Positions 63,397 through 64,000 of a stretch of 64,000 nt of DNA are shown piece after piece. The stretch is taken from the NCBI GenBank assembly GCA_003481005.1, contig QUKC01000002.1, forward strand, positions 186,001 through 250,000. The letters run 5' to 3'. Each line of letters begins with the position of its first letter. Position 1 is the first letter of the stretch. A model generated the notes under the pieces. The model was not told the origin of the DNA, made no database searches, and worked only from the letters and a program-made list of their open reading frames with translations. Made by a program: the position numbers and the translations under genes. The stretch is from Firmicutes bacterium TM09-10 (GTDB lineage: Bacteria > Bacillota > Clostridia > Lachnospirales > Lachnospiraceae).

Positions 63397-63813
63397 TCAA
63401 CACCTCCCATCCAGCAGATCCTGGATCGATACGCTGGAAAGATATTCGTCTATAATTTCGTCCAGTCGATTCCACATCGGTCTGGTCAGGCAGTTCGCCA
63501 GAAGCTCGCACTCCGGGCCGCAGCCTTCCCCGTCCATGCAGGAAACCGGTGCGAGCGTCCCTTCTGTCAGCTTCAAAATCTCGCTGACCGGGTATTCCTC
63601 CGGTCTGCGTGCCATCCGGTAGCCCCCGTCTTTTCCTCTTCTGCTCTGCAGAAGTCCCGCCTTGTTGAGCATACCGACAATCGATTCCAGATATTTCATC
63701 GAAATCTTCTGCCGCTGTGCAATATCATTCAGGGAAACATACTCCTCCTGCTTCTGCATCGCCAGATCCAGCATGACCCGAAGCGCGTATCTTCCCTTTG
63801 TGGAAACCATCAT
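63397..63813 (-). CDS. Rrf2-family regulator (IscR/CymR-like)
   Basis: Protein of 138 residues with the Rrf2 winged helix (VSTKGRYALRVMLDLAMQKQ, SMKYLESIVGMLNKAGLLQS, RGKDGGYRMARRPEEYPVSE). Four cysteines lie in SCMDGEGCGPECELLANC, at the place where IscR holds a 2Fe-2S cluster, so it probably senses cluster or cysteine status. AAGGAGG lies upstream of the ATGATG start. It is the first gene of a two-gene unit with the desulfurase 31 bases away and likely represses it. Confidence 0.93.
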   Translation of the reverse strand: MMVSTKGRYALRVMLDLAMQKQEEYVSLNDIAQRQKISMKYLESIVGMLNKAGLLQSRRGKDGGYRMARRPEEYPVSEILKLTEGTLAPVSCMDGEGCGPECELLANCLTRPMWNRLDEIIDEYLSSVSIQDLLDGRC

Positions 63814-63910
63814 AGGGCATAGCCCTCCTTACTTACCTCTTGTATTTCGAATCGGAGCTTTCCTCCCCTGAAAATCTGCAGATCGAAATCAGCGCTGCCT
63901 TCGTTGAAAC

Positions 63911-63941
63911 AGTAGAATGCACGCTCTGCGAGCATTCTATT
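63911..63941. repeat. Repeat family A, copy 3 (reverse orientation)
   Basis: The reverse complement reads AATAGAATGC, TCGCAGAGCG, TGCATTCTACT and matches copy 1 in both core and flanks (TCATGA and an A/T run). It lies about 100 bases upstream of the Rrf2 gene, directly after a terminator. Confidence 0.8.
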
Positions 63942-63950
63942 GTCATGAAT

Positions 63951-63995
63951 GAAAAACAGCGCCGACCGCCAAATTTCTTTGCTGCCGACGCTGTT
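63951..63995 (-). terminator. Terminator of a gene beyond the right edge
   Basis: AACAGCG and CGCTGTT enclose further pairing between CGGCAGC-like and GCGGTCG-like segments; on the minus strand it is followed by TTTTT and then repeat A copy 3. The gene it ends lies outside the window. Confidence 0.7.
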
Positions 63996-64000
63996 ATTAT

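Overview
The window looks like a chromosomal segment of a gut Firmicute of the family Lachnospiraceae, probably Blautia or a close relative. This rests on moderate G+C content, strong AGGAGG ribosome sites, short tightly packed operons, YesM/YesN-type sugar regulation, a GlgC/GlgD pair, DUF3793 next to a flavodoxin, and a complete anaerobic (cbi-type) corrinoid operon. The genus is inference from gene content; no 16S rRNA gene is present.

Layout. 1-7.6 kb: carbohydrate uptake locus, all minus strand: lipoprotein binding protein, two CUT1 permeases, a YesM-type kinase, a YesN-type regulator, a 43-codon small ORF and the start of a GH3 beta-glucosidase. 7.8-11.1 kb: a visibly A+T-rich block with an ECF sigma factor, a membrane protein (possible anti-sigma partner) and a two-gene ABC exporter. 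11.4-16.1 kb: a visibly G+C-rich block with an AgrC/AgrA-like two-component pair (minus) divergent from a stand-alone degenerate receiver and a large beta-propeller-like lipoprotein (plus). 16.2-26.2 kb: gdhA, an SH3-repeat membrane protein, tRNA-Arg(CCG), a GGDEF-like protein with a degenerate active site, an ABC-F ATPase, PHP and HAD phosphatases, and a small XRE regulator. 26.2-33.1 kb: maf, ppk, ppx, a DUF815 ATPase and pheA. 33.2-38.4 kb: a small membrane protein, folA, thyA, a beta-CASP metallo-beta-lactamase and an ABC exporter. 38.9-54.9 kb: sixteen minus-strand genes, cbiD-L-F-G-HJ-ET-A, cobT-U-S, a short cobU-like gene, cobC, cbiB, cobD, cbiP and cbiC, covering most of the route from cobalt-precorrin-2 to the finished lower ligand assembly. 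54.9-64 kb: glgC-glgD-yhhN, a DtxR-type regulator, DUF3793-flavodoxin, eno, carD, a cysteine desulfurase and its Rrf2 regulator.

The least expected content lies between genes. Three families of dispersed palindromic repeats recur: A (three full copies and one half), B (two copies) and C (two copies). Both B copies, and A copies 1 and 3, sit directly against the T-run of a terminator-like hairpin. One C copy forms the leader of the SH3 gene and another sits inside the cobalamin operon. The 307 bases at 18118-18424 hold a chain of hairpins unlike anything else in the window. The tRNA-Arg transcript appears to carry a leader arm that pairs with its trailer to build its own terminator. The cobalamin operon shows no B12 riboswitch ahead of cbiD; instead there is a good promoter and a 19-codon upstream ORF overlapping the cbiD start.

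Starts were moved inside longer open frames wherever a Shine-Dalgarno sequence and family alignment favoured an internal codon; these choices are given per gene. All family assignments are from reading motifs by eye, with no database search.
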